Position numbers and translations under genes: made by a program. From Atopsyche davidsoni (lineage: Eukaryota; Arthropoda; Insecta; Trichoptera; Hydrobiosidae), in assembly GCA_022113835.1 (NCBI GenBank), contig JAILWY010000009.1:18452001-18516000 (forward strand): a DNA stretch of 64,000 nt. Reading direction: 5' to 3'. The notes under the pieces are model-generated. The model saw nothing but the letters and a program-made list of their open reading frames with translations, did no database searches and had not been told where the DNA came from. Below, in pieces: positions 42,687 through 55,593 of this stretch. How positions within the stretch are numbered: position 1 is the stretch's first letter; every line of letters starts with the position of its first letter.

Positions 42687-45600
42687 GCTACTTAAATGCA
42701 TCACTAGAAAATAATAGCAATGCTGATGATGATGATGGTGACATTGGAAGTATAGAAGATGAATTGAACGACAGCGCAGAAAATGATGCTGCTGATCAAC
42801 CATTTGAAGAGGTTTGATATTAAACGATACTGCATATCAACTCACGCAAGGAATGATCTTTGTTTTGTATTTACAATTTTTTTTATCAGCAAATATGTGT
42901 TAATTTGATAATAACAGTGTATGTTGTGCATTTTTAGTGATTTTTTAAAACAATTAAACGAAACCCGCATATATTATAAGTTTGCAGGTTTTTAGCTGGC
43001 CATTGCTAATGAAATTGTTTCCTTTGATAATCGCAAATTGATGTGGTTTAACACAAGAAAATAGTTTTATTTGCTCACTAATCTTATTTCCACTTCTTAC
43101 CTACCTGAGACGATTTTCTGATTTAAATTTTCCAACTAGCGAATAGAGTTATTCAAACAAAACATTTTTTTATCAGACTCGCGTTTTATCCACGACAGGT
43201 TTTTAATATATAGTCCTCTATATTTATAACAAACATGCAAAACCAAATAGTTAGGAATTTATTTTATATTTTATGAAGTGAGCACTTTAGCCGTTTAAGA
43301 GCTTTGCCAGATTTCTAAAGAAGACTAAGCTCTTAAAGGTGAAAGCTTTTACTCTAAAGAGTATTAGAAATCTAGCTTTTTGGCTAAACATTTGTTAAAA
43401 GTGTATTTTAATTTTATTGTTTTTATTAACGCCTGGTTTTATAACAATTTTACTATCATTAACTCACTATATTATTGTTTTAAATAAAAATACGTATGTG
43501 ATTTTTTCCACATTTCGTTATTTACTGGTTTTGTTATCTGTTACCATTAAATTCGTTGGCATTTTCAAACGATGACTGTTTGAAAATGCCAGTGAAACAG
43601 GTTGGCGAAACGTCACTATTTAATAACGAAAATCACACAAGTATTTTTATTTAAAAAATCAAAATGGAGTTCCAGCAAGTACTTTCTTTCAAAAATATTG
43701 AATTTATTATTTTTTTAAATAGTTAGTAGGATTTTTCGGTATTATATATTTTTGAATAAAATACTTGAGTGATTTTCCACGTGTTCATTTTTATTTGTGA
43801 CTGGTTTCGCCAACCTTTCACGTTGGCATTATCAAACAGAGTATATATTTATATGGTCATTTTTGATAAACTGGCAGATCATGTGGTGTGATTTTTTATT
43901 AGGGTAATATATCAAATTGCTTTTCAGATGGATTCTGTCGAGGAAGAAGTGGTAGACAACCACGCCGGTGAAGAGGAACATCTCGCAGCTCAAGAGGCAG
44001 AAAAACTGGCTCAAGAACAGCAGCTGCCCGGGGGAAGTGAGTATCTCTTCACTCTTTGGCCTTGTACAGGCTTCCAGTGCACTATGTGGCAGATTTCTGG
44101 TAACGAGAGTTGTCAATGGCACTTGTATAGATTCATATTGGTTGACAACTTTTGGTACTGTCCACTGAATATTTTCTTAATATGGATACTTAAATAACTT
44201 ATACCAAACTTACAGAAAAACTCCGTATGAAACTAATGTGTACAAAAATCATCATACTATAACTAATATTTTAAATAAAATACTTTTGTGATTTTTCCAC
44301 ATGTTTTATTTTATTGGTGACCTGTTTCGCCAACCTTTCACGTTGGCATTACCAAACTTGACTCAGTTTGACTATGCCAACGTCAAAGGTTGGCGAAACT
44401 GATCACCAATAAAATTTCACATATGGAAAATTCACAAAAGTATTTTATTCAAAATATTAAAATGGAATTCCACCAACTACTCTCTGTCAAAAATATTGAA
44501 TACTTATTATCATAACTGTTCACAAGGCATCACAACTATAATTCTGTATCTATTATTTTTTTGTGGAATATTATGGGAATATGATAATTGTTGAAGAAAT
44601 ATATTGATTAACCCAAAAATATTTAAATGGATAATGCTACTCCTATGTTGCAATTGAAAGTTATCAAACTTTTGAATTTTTCAGTAAATAAAGCGACTGT
44701 TTTATTAATTGTGGATGTGTGTAATTTGATCTGTAAGTTATTAATAATGTAATAAGTTCACGAGCTATGGTCACTGATGGATTGAGCTTGACATTGTGGC
44801 GTGTATGTTGCAGTGGGCATGAGAGTTGGCGTGGGAGTGGCTCTCCTGGTGGCCGCGTACTGCGTGCTAGCTAGAAAGTGGCGAAATGGTCGGTACTGCA
44901 CTTATGCACGCGCCACTCATGCATGACTAGTCTCTAGTTCTGTTAAAGCGGCCTCCGCCCATACCTGTTAGCAACAATTCTACAAGATTTGCAGATACAT
45001 TTTCCTGATTCCATTTTATTAGAAAATTTAGTAGAGCTTGTAGGGCAAGAACATTCCAAGATTTGTTATCAATAGATGGTCGTCGCTTGCATCCTCATGT
45101 TATGATTTTATCCCTGTGATTAAACTAGTCCACCAGATTTAAAATTATTAATTTTGTTGATATCAATCGGCCAACAGAGGTAATGTGTCTTATAATATAT
45201 GTAAATCTATTGGACTTTAAATTGAGGGAATATTGTCTGCATATCTGCAAACCTTGTTGATCTCTGTGATATTGTATTGTCGCTGGCCGCTTTTCAGCTG
45301 TTTCGTTGTCGTTATTCAAGCTTCAATTCTCTCAATTAACAATAATACCTCGGCTGCACTGCTTCACGGTGAAGTGCAATACTTTTAATACTAAAGTGTG
45401 ACCAGTTTCCACCGCTCGTGGCCTTACTAACACAGTCGACTAATTGTATTTTTACTTGATGTATAGATAAATCATTTTATTATGCAAGTTTCTATTTTTT
45501 TAAGTTTTACAATTAATTAAAATCGTCGTCAAAAAAATTGTTTCAAAATGTATATCTTTTCAAAAAATTTATTGTGATAGTTGTTCTATTTACCTTTTAG

Positions 45601-48600
45601 ATAGGTACATAATCTTTTTTTTTTATTGGTTTTATTTTTTACAAATTTAACTTTTGTGTTTAGTGTTTTCTAACCATTATGTTATGTAACAATACTATAA
45701 ATATTCTTACTTTGAAGTTAATCAATATCACAAATTATTGTACTAAAATAATAAATATTATTACTCTAAATAATCTTATAGATTGCAGTTATTGTTCATG
45801 TGAATAAATCCTTTTTATTTAAATATATTGTGGTTAATAATTATAATAATATTTGTAATTATAAAGTATCATGCCTTAGTTTCTGACAATGAAGACGAAG
45901 CCTCACCCGATGCAGAGCTCAGTAGCAGGATGACTTTACTGGATGATGATGATATTGATGAAATTGAAGAGGGTAAGTTTTTTGGGGGTATCTTTTTGAT
46001 GTACTTTTTTATATTGATGAATTTGTGAATTTGGAGTTAGTTATCGTTATATTCAAATTAACCTACCACTTTTACAGAAGTTGTCCAGGAAAAGCCTAAA
46101 AAAGTAATTGAACGAGTTGCTGAAATTAAAAAAGTTATTATTTCCCCGCAAGCTACTCCCCATCGATCAATATTTGCTAAACCACCACCTATTATACATC
46201 GGTATGAAGAGGTTGGGAATTTGAAATAATTATTCATATATTTTTTTAATCAAATTTAAATTTCCTTAAATGAAAATACAATAATTATTAAACCTTGTAT
46301 TTTACTGCTAGGACGATGATGTAGTAATAGTTAAACCAGTTCAGCAAGTCAAGAATGCTCCTGCTCCAGCTCCACGATTCATACCTGGTGAAGAAGAAGA
46401 AGAGGAGGAATATGAAGATGAAGATGAAGATGAGAAAATTGAAGATATTGAAGAAATTAAACCTGAAGAAATCAAGACTTTCCAAACTAACAGTCCAAAA
46501 GTAGAGATAGCACCAAAGAAACCAGATGAGGAACTTGAGGAAGATTTAGAAGAAGAAGAGGAAGATGAAGAAGATGTAGAAGATGAAGAAATTATGGAAG
46601 AAGAGGAACTCGAGGAAGAAGAGGAGGAAGAGGAGATATCAGAAGAAGCAGATGATACTGATTTGTTGAGAAAGCTCGAAGAAAAGTATGGGAAGCTTCC
46701 CACTCAAGATGACGAACCAGAAGGCCAGAGCGATGAAGAGAAACCTGTCACTCCTGCAAGAAAAAGTATTTTTTTTGTAGTTTTATAGAATACATATATG
46801 ATTTCCATATTCCCATAATGTTACCACATCTGTTGTTAGCCAATACATGAAAATCGTACACAATTCTGTTTAAACTGAACTATATTATTTACTAACGTTT
46901 AACATGTGTATTTATTTTGTTCCAATTTTTATAATGCTCAGGAGGAAAACCATCCGGTGGTAACTCTGTGGTAGATTCTGAAGGAGAATGGACAGATGAA
47001 AATGAAGATTGGAAACAACAGTTGGACTTGGCTCAGGCTGAAATGGATGAGGTAAAAATCTTCCTATCAACTAAATGATCGACCAAATTCATTTATACAA
47101 TGTCAAATAAAACAATTTTCATAATTCAACATTATTGTTAGAAAAAATCATTTGTTGATTGACTTCAGTATTTGATTTTCATAGAAACTTTATACAAATG
47201 AAATTTTTCATACATTACTTATTTGATATTTATTTTGAACAGGGTCTCTTCGATTAATCCCATTAAGTCCGCATTAATATAATTTAGTAATGTCAATAAA
47301 CCCACTCCATGCTTATTCGGAAAATTCGCTTAACTGACTATAAAACTCCCTTTGCTGCATAAAAGTTTGATTATTTTAATCTTTAATGTTAAAACTATAC
47401 CTAAGTGTTCTTTTTTTACTATCAATAGGTGTTTTAATAAATCAATGACAGTATTGTTATTTATCTATTGTAATTGTATATTTTCTATCAAATACTACTT
47501 CAATTAAATGCATTAGTGTATGAAGTTTTTCTTGCATGATATTTAAATTTTACTAATATCTATAAGACATTCGCTACTTAAAGATTTCCTCTCTTGTCAA
47601 CACGATTTCAATAATTTTGCACCCACAAATAACTCATCGTGTTTTCAAAAAACGAAATATCTGTCAAAATATTACTTTTTATTAATTAATAAGAAAGCAT
47701 AATAATAAATATATTAAGTATTCATAAAAATGTTAATGTTTTATTAAGTTTTCTTTATATATTTTGTTTGAATAATCCATTTTGGTGTGTTTATAATCTA
47801 ACATCCTGTGTGTTTTCCTGTTTGATCCCTGATTCCTCCCAGGGACACACTGAAAAGGCGTTCAGACGTTTCACAACATTAAGTATGACCAAGCCTCACT
47901 GCGTGCTGTCCAAGTGGGGCCGAGCCCGAGCTCTCGATGCTCTCGCTGAGAAAAAACAGAGCAACGCCCTACTCCAGGCCACCATAGACATGTACCAAGA
48001 AATTTTGCTCATGAATCCGACAGATGACATCTTTATCTCTGTTGCTGAGAGAGCAATAAATAGAATAAGATTTAGAGGTATGTAAACTAGTCAATTTTAT
48101 TTTAATATGACCATGATGAAATAATATAATTATGTAGAAATATCACTATATAGTTATTTTGATATTGTTGTTTAATTTTTTATTAAATTGCAATTAAAAC
48201 ATATGTAATATTATAATTATTATTAACTTTAGGAAAACACCTAGAAGCTGTTCCTGTACAAAAACAATTGATATCAAAATTCACTGACAATCCAAAGTAC
48301 AGAAATGAATTGGCAATAACATATCTGATGGTAAATAAGTAGGTAGTTAAGCTTTTACAATTTGTCTATCTACAATTTTGGTGTGGATAATTTATGATGT
48401 TTGCACTTTATATTTTAGTTGTCAAGTTGCAAAAGCCACTTGGGGTATTTTTTTAATAAAGATTACCGTTTGAATTCTATCCTGCGTTTAAAAGAAAATA
48501 GTCAAATCAACAGAATACTCAAAATAATACTAGAACTAATAATATCTATGATTTACTCAAAAGAAAGAAACACTTCCAAAACAGGTTTTGCAACATTTAA

Positions 48601-50178
48601 CTTATTTGCTCTATCAAAAATATATTTCAAAAGCAGAAAGATATATTGCAAAAGCAGATTTAAAAGTCCATATAATTCTTAGTTTTATGAAAGAAAAAGT
48701 AAGCTACTTCTCATTTAGTAACAAATAAATCAAATTCACATTTTAATAATTTAGAGTTGAATTATCAAGAAACATCTTGATGGAAACATTAAAATTGTGG
48801 CCTCACGACGGAGTTGCACTCGTACACTATGGCTTCATTCTGAAAACAGTTGACAATGACCTATCCCAAGCTGTGGAATACCTCCAGCAAGCCATTGACA
48901 CCAAAGCTAATGGAACGCTTGAAGGAAGGTTTCTTTTTCATCTTGGAGATGCTTGGGCACGTCTTGGACATAATGACAAAGCTATGGAGGTATGTGTTAT
49001 GAAAGTTTTTTTTTTTTTACCTTTTATATTTTTCAGAAAAAATTATTTAGTATATTCATAAACCGTCAGGTTCACAAAATTTTAATTCAAGAGCACACCA
49101 ATAGCTAAGCTTTTGAGCTGATACAAAATGAACCTTTCATAATAAAATAAACACATGTATATTTCAGGATTTAAAAATCACATTATTTATTAATCCTAAA
49201 AAATACATGTTCAATAAAGTTATGCAATGTTTAATAAAGTATACATTCTTTTAGATTTATGAGTTAGGTGCTTCCTTGAGAGTGTTTCTTTCACCACAAC
49301 AGCGCTCTTTATACAACGTCAATCGACTCACTGGCCGCCCGTGGTGGCAAATCACGCAGACTCCTTACGTGCGATTCTTATCCGAGCTCGAGGCTAATTG
49401 GAAGGAAATAGCTCGTGAAGCCAGAGAACTGCGACCCCAGTACAAAGCTGAACAGGAAAACCTCAAGGACATCGGAGATTGGTCACAGTTTGAACTTTTC
49501 GTTAGAGGTATTTATATATTTCATTAATTAAAATCAAAAAATTTAGAACTTTAAAAAAGTGAACACTTAAACTAACTTGAATATGTGTATTATCACTAGG
49601 TGCAGAGATCAAGAGTCATTGTGCCAAATGTCCTATTACATGTGGAATCATAAGAACTGAGCGAGCGGCCAGTGGGTGTCGCCGAGGACAAGCTAAATTC
49701 AGCGCCATGGCTCCCGGAACACACGTGTACGCCCATACTGGACCCACCAACTGCCGCCTGAGAACCCACCTCGGGCTACAGGGCACCGAAAGCACATATT
49801 TACGGGTCCATCAAGAAGTCAGGTGGGCTATCCATGTGTGTCTTATCCTGAAGCTGCACAGCAAACAAGTAGCCCATACAGAAGCCTAAATATAACTTGT
49901 ATAAATTTAAATTATTTAAAATGTCCAAAATCACTGGACAAATGGAGAATGAAAACACTTATGCTAGTAGTTATTAAGGTGGATTCAGCTGTGGAATTGT
50001 TCTTAACCTTATTTATGATTTACTTAGGAGCTGGGAACAAGGAAAGGTGCTCATATTTGATGACAGCTTCGAGCATGAAGTTTGGCACAATGGAACAGAA
50101 CTGAGGATAGTTCTGATTGTGGACTTATGGCATCCAGAACTCACAAAAGAAGAACGCACCTCATTACCAGCCATATAA
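39975..50178 (+). CDS. ASPH: Aspartyl/asparaginyl beta-hydroxylase (long isoform)
   Basis: Sixteen exons: 39975-40026, 40787-40852, 41452-41664, 41859-41971, 42230-42811, 43928-44036, 45880-45972, 46078-46211, 46312-46765, 46942-47051, 47843-48077, 48233-48338, 48755-48989, 49255-49507, 49600-49822 and 50028-50178. All phases agree, giving 1,042 residues. A short basic cytosolic end is followed by a TM helix (about residues 85-103, IIFFILLAVLVGLIGLILL). Then comes a very acidic lumenal region as in junctate, a TPR-like helical region (SKWGRARALDALAEKKQSN), and the catalytic domain (SLYNVNRLTGRPWWQ, HTGPTNCRLRTHLGL, FDDSFEHEVWHNG). The two Fe-binding His are in RTHLGL and FEHEVW; this enzyme lacks the usual acidic third ligand. 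It ends in LPAI, like the human enzyme. It hydroxylates Asp/Asn in EGF-like domains in the ER using 2-oxoglutarate. Confidence 0.95.
41119..41157. repeat. (TA)n run joined to an aatatcagtattatat word
   Basis: The TA run continues into tcaatatcagtattatattc. The same combination occurs three times at about 59082-59186, so the microsatellite appears to belong to a dispersed repeat. Confidence 0.7.
41250..41423. mobile_element. hAT-type MITE in ASPH intron 2
   Basis: A 174-bp element has 14-base perfect terminal inverted repeats (cataggctcccaac / gttgggagcctatg). It is flanked by 8-base near-identical target duplications, ttttaaag (41242-41249) and ttttaaac (41424-41431). The ends resemble the CA..GG(C/T)TCCCAACC ends of hAT elements. 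There is no coding capacity. Confidence 0.88.
42230..42811 (+). repeat. ASPH: (GAT)n-rich coding repeat within ASPH exon 5
   Basis: A single 582-base exon consists mostly of GAT/GAA/GAC codons and encodes long Asp runs, the longest around 42612-42685. It forms the acidic lumenal region of ASPH/junctate, a low-affinity high-capacity calcium-binding type of sequence. The trinucleotide repeat is prone to length change without breaking the frame. The opposite strand reads as a His-rich frame, which is a shadow. Confidence 0.9.
43479..43713 (+). mobile_element. Foldback MITE-like repeat, copy D (ASPH intron 5)
   Basis: Left arm ttttaaataaaaatacgtat...gtgattttttccacattt...tactggttttg, and a central stem cattttcaaac...gtttgaaaatg. 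The right arm caggttggcgaaacgtca...aatcacacaagtatttttat is followed by the family tail aaaatggagttccagcaagt...tcaaaaatattgaat. Confidence 0.8.
43752..43841 (+). mobile_element. Foldback MITE-like repeat, left arm only (ASPH intron 5)
   Basis: Contains aataaaatacttgagtgatt, ttccacgtgttcatttttat and tgactggtttcgccaacctt, then tcacgttggcattatcaaac, with no right arm. It lies about 40 bases after copy D. Confidence 0.8.
44263..44500 (+). mobile_element. Foldback MITE-like repeat, copy F, best preserved (ASPH intron 6)
   Basis: A nearly complete hairpin. The left arm aatattttaaataaaatact, gtgatttttccacatgtttt and ggtgacctgtttcgccaacc, then tttcacgttggcat, is mirrored by atgccaacgtcaaaggttgg, cgaaactgatcaccaataaa, cacatatggaaaattcacaa and agtattttattcaaaatatt. 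The single-copy tail aaaatggaattccaccaact...ctgtcaaaaatattgaatac follows. It can serve as the family reference. Confidence 0.88.
44814..44926 (+). CDS. ASPH: Alternative ASPH exon encoding a second hydrophobic helix
   Basis: After an acceptor (gtatgttgcag) the exon opens in the phase left by exon 6 (A + TG) and reads MGMRVGVGVALLVAAYCVLA followed by RKWRNG, then CTYARATHA and TGA (44924-44926). Used as a last exon it makes a 415-residue short product with the N-terminal TM, the acidic region and a C-terminal hydrophobic helix, but no hydroxylase domain, comparable in outline to junctin/junctate. A donor-like site (aaatg|gtcggt, exon end 44888) would make it a 75-base symmetric phase 1-1 cassette, inserting 25 residues with a membrane helix before the TPR region. 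High GC for the locality and an intact frame argue that it is real. Which use occurs cannot be told from DNA. Confidence 0.65.
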
Positions 50179-52067
50179 TTATTATTTGTATAATCTCACT
50201 TAATCCACTGTTTTCAAGGATTTCGATTGGTCATTTCCCACTTTAGTTTGTAATATAGAATTTATGATATAAGAGGATAAGTGATACCAGGAAATTATTG
50301 TATTTTGATATGCAATTTGTAAATAAACATTTTCTACTGTTCTGTTTTCTTTTATAAAAAAAAAAACTATTTTATTTTTAAGTCATCTATTTTTATTACT
50401 TCCTAATAAAGCTTATAAAAAATCTATTTGTACAACTGTGTATAATATCAACTTGCTTTTAGATTTCAGATCTAGATAGAAACAAATGCAACCATCAAGA
50501 CAAATCAGTATCAAATGTAAATTTTTTCAACATGAAAAAATTTAAAACCTATTTATTTTAATTTTTTCATTTACACTCTCGACTACTAAGGCATACTTTG
50601 GTCACAGCGGTGCCATGTTATTCCAAATAAAAACTACATCTATCCATTTGTTCATAAGGGCATTTTTTTAAAGTACAATCCCATTTAAATGTTCTCTTAA
50701 CAGCATTTTTACATTAAATGGTGCTAAAACAAACAGAAGTTTTAAAAAGAAAATAATACTATTTATTACTTGTCAGTGGTGGTCTGCGGTGTTTTTTTTT
50801 TTTTAATAAAAGCAAAGCAACTAACTTGGAACTTATGAATAAATTTTGGAGATTTTATAAAATCAAATAAATCCTAACATCCAAGGTAGCATTTTAAAAA
50901 TTAAGACAAAGTCCCAAGCTATTGGATCCTGTGCATCATGTGCAATATTATTATATGTCAAATTTACAATTATCATATTGTAAGAAAATGTCATGCATTC
51001 CACTTAAAACACTGGCTATGCTCGAGTTCAAGGAAATGTTTTCAAATCCATCAATATTTTGAGCTGCTGCCAGTAGTGTGCATTCTATACAAGAAAAATG
51101 CATGGCATGGCTTAACTTGAAATCAAAAATGTATTTTCAGTATTGATCCTTAATAATTCTATTATAATAAAGCTACCTTTTGCAAAATATAATGCATCTT
51201 CAGAATGCAGCACAAAGCTGGTTACACTAACTTTTGAGACCTTATACAGATATCTATCCAAAATTTTATTCTTTGGAGAATGCTCAGCTCTAAAAATTAC
51301 ATGAGCCAGTAAAAATCAAAAAAGGAAAATATGTCATATTTTATGAAAAAAATATATAATAAATTCTAAATTAAAAGAGGCAAAAACCTAATCTCACATT
51401 TTTGTTATAATGGAGGTTGAAATAACCAATATTTATAATTACAAATTGATAGAGGAATGTTACTTTTTATTGCTGTAAAAGCTTATCACAAAAATTATTG
51501 TATGTTTATATGATATAAAATACACAAATATCAAAATAGAAAAATATAATATGTGACTGCTAAAAGTATTTGATCACATTTTTTAAGGTATATTACTTAT
51601 TTTTATGAGTAAAGTTGTATAACATATGTTTATTTTATATCCACATTGGAAATATATCTGGACGGATTAATTCCCCTGAAATTTATGAATTTCACCAAAC
51701 TTAATCATTAATATATAATCCAAATTCCTAATAAAAACATTGTTTTACATTTATATATATGAGATTAATAAATTACATTCAACTAGTCAAGTCAAATGAA
51801 GGCACATTTGTGAATTGACATGTAATGTAGCATATCATTTCATTAAGTACTATCAACAAACTTATTTCTATGTTAGTTATTGATCATTTCATTACCCTGT
51901 TTTTATGTCAAACTGTATGATCGAAACAATAATGGTAAGACAACTACCGGAACAAAAACAAACTAACAAGACATAATAGTGTTTGCATGTTTTCACCTTC
52001 GGTAACAATGCACAGTAACAGTTCACTGCTCAAAAATTACATTAACAATGTGCAAAGATAATAGTGT
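50179..52067. other. Convergent spacer: ASPH 3' UTR and NKAIN 3' UTR
   Basis: AT-rich DNA between two converging stop codons. An AATAAA at 50322-50327, about 145 bases past the ASPH stop, is a plausible end of that transcript. The remainder probably includes a long NKAIN 3' UTR on the minus strand. No further exon was seen. Confidence 0.5.
50322..50327 (+). terminator. ASPH polyadenylation signal
   Basis: A canonical AATAAA about 145 bases after the stop codon is followed by a T-rich stretch (ttttctactgttctgttttc). Confidence 0.55.
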
Positions 52068-54251
<2,184 letters not shown>

Positions 54252-55593
54252 TTCGATAGAAGCAATAAATTGTAATCGTTCAATACGCCATTGTGAAGCT
54301 CTTTAAAACTGTGATATTCTGTATAACTCATTGAAAACTCGAATAATTAAAAATTTATTTAAAAAAAACTACTTAAGACCAACCGCGAACTTAGTTGTGA
54401 CAACGCGATTAAAAAGAAACATTATCGTACATTATTTTGATAATATGTTATTGTCTCTGGTATTATCCAGTTATTCAAATCACCGTAGCCTACTTAACTT
54501 TCATCAGGCTGAAAAATAAAATATTTCGTAAATCACATTCTTATTTCTCACCAATTTTCATGCATGATCACTTTTGCCAAAAGCAAATCATGAACGTTGT
54601 TCAAATTATTTAAATTTTTGCTTGCCCAAATTTTTGATTTATCAGACAACAGCAATCCAAAGTTAAGCGTTGATACAGTATTTGCATTATGTTCAATGTT
54701 TTTTTGTTAAGATGTACTCATTTCTAAATTTTATTTATAAAAATACTCCGGGATGTCAGTAATTTTGCGCATCAATAATATTTAAAATTTTAATCTTCTA
54801 TATAAGTAATCTAATCTTATTAAAAAAAAAAAACCTACTCAGCTTCATTTTCTAGTAAGCTAGACATAGGTATTTAACGCTTTTAGTGTTTGTAATTTAT
54901 ATATAGATTTATACCATTAAGAATTCAAAACTTTTCAAATTTAGAAAAACTAGATTTAGGCTAACTATAATTTTTCGCATGAAGAATTTGACCAATGAGA
55001 AAGTAATATTTTCTCTTCATTCTTTTCTATTAAATATCCAATAATTAAAAGACTCGAAGTCAATGTGAATTATCATTAATCTCATCGGTCAAACCGTTTG
55101 CTCTAAAAGTTTTACCAATCAGACACCAGAAGTTAAGACACATTTCCACAGAAAATACGAATATTTTTAAAATCCAAATGCTTTATAATTATTTCGAACA
55201 AGCCCATAAAGTATGGTGTGTGATGGCCGTATTATCTCGCGTGGCCAGAAAGGACGTCGTCGGTCTGCACGAGAGCCAGAGACTATGCGGGCGTGCGGTG
55301 CGGGTGCGGAGTGCGGAGTGCGGACTGCAGAGATGTGTGAACTTTGGACCGATCATTTCATAATATGGACTTTGGCTTTATTGTACAGAAACTGACGTTT
55401 TTTCAGAACATTTGAGTCGGTTCGCCAGTGAGATTAGTCGGATTAGATCTTACCTTGTGCTCGTTAAGTGGCGTGGAATTCTGTAATCACAAAGTTTTAC
55501 TGTCATCAATTATAAGCTAGCAGTACGGATAAGATTAGTTAAATTGTAACGTGAAATTTACGCATCGTTCTGAAATAATCACAACTTTTCGAT
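54252..55593. promoter_or_regulatory. Divergent region between NKAIN (-) and ACADVL (+)
   Basis: About 1.34 kb separates the two start codons. The ACADVL-proximal part has a GC/CpG-richer stretch (55215-55340) with a short ggagtgc tandem (gtgcggagtgcggagtgcgg), a likely promoter or 5' UTR region. The NKAIN-proximal half is AT-rich. No core promoter element can be fixed. Confidence 0.4.

Noticed and set aside
42161..42803. His-rich and Ile-rich frames opposite the ASPH acidic exon
   Set aside because: They are the reverse complement of GAT-rich coding sequence; the plus-strand Asp frame has matching splice sites and phase.
46288..46703. Ser-rich minus-strand frame opposite ASPH exon 9 of the acidic region
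   Set aside because: It is the complement of GAA/GAG/GAT codons in a well-supported plus-strand exon.
55178..55395. Small frames in the CpG-richer region upstream of ACADVL
   Set aside because: No similarity; better explained as promoter/5' UTR sequence of the divergent NKAIN-ACADVL pair.
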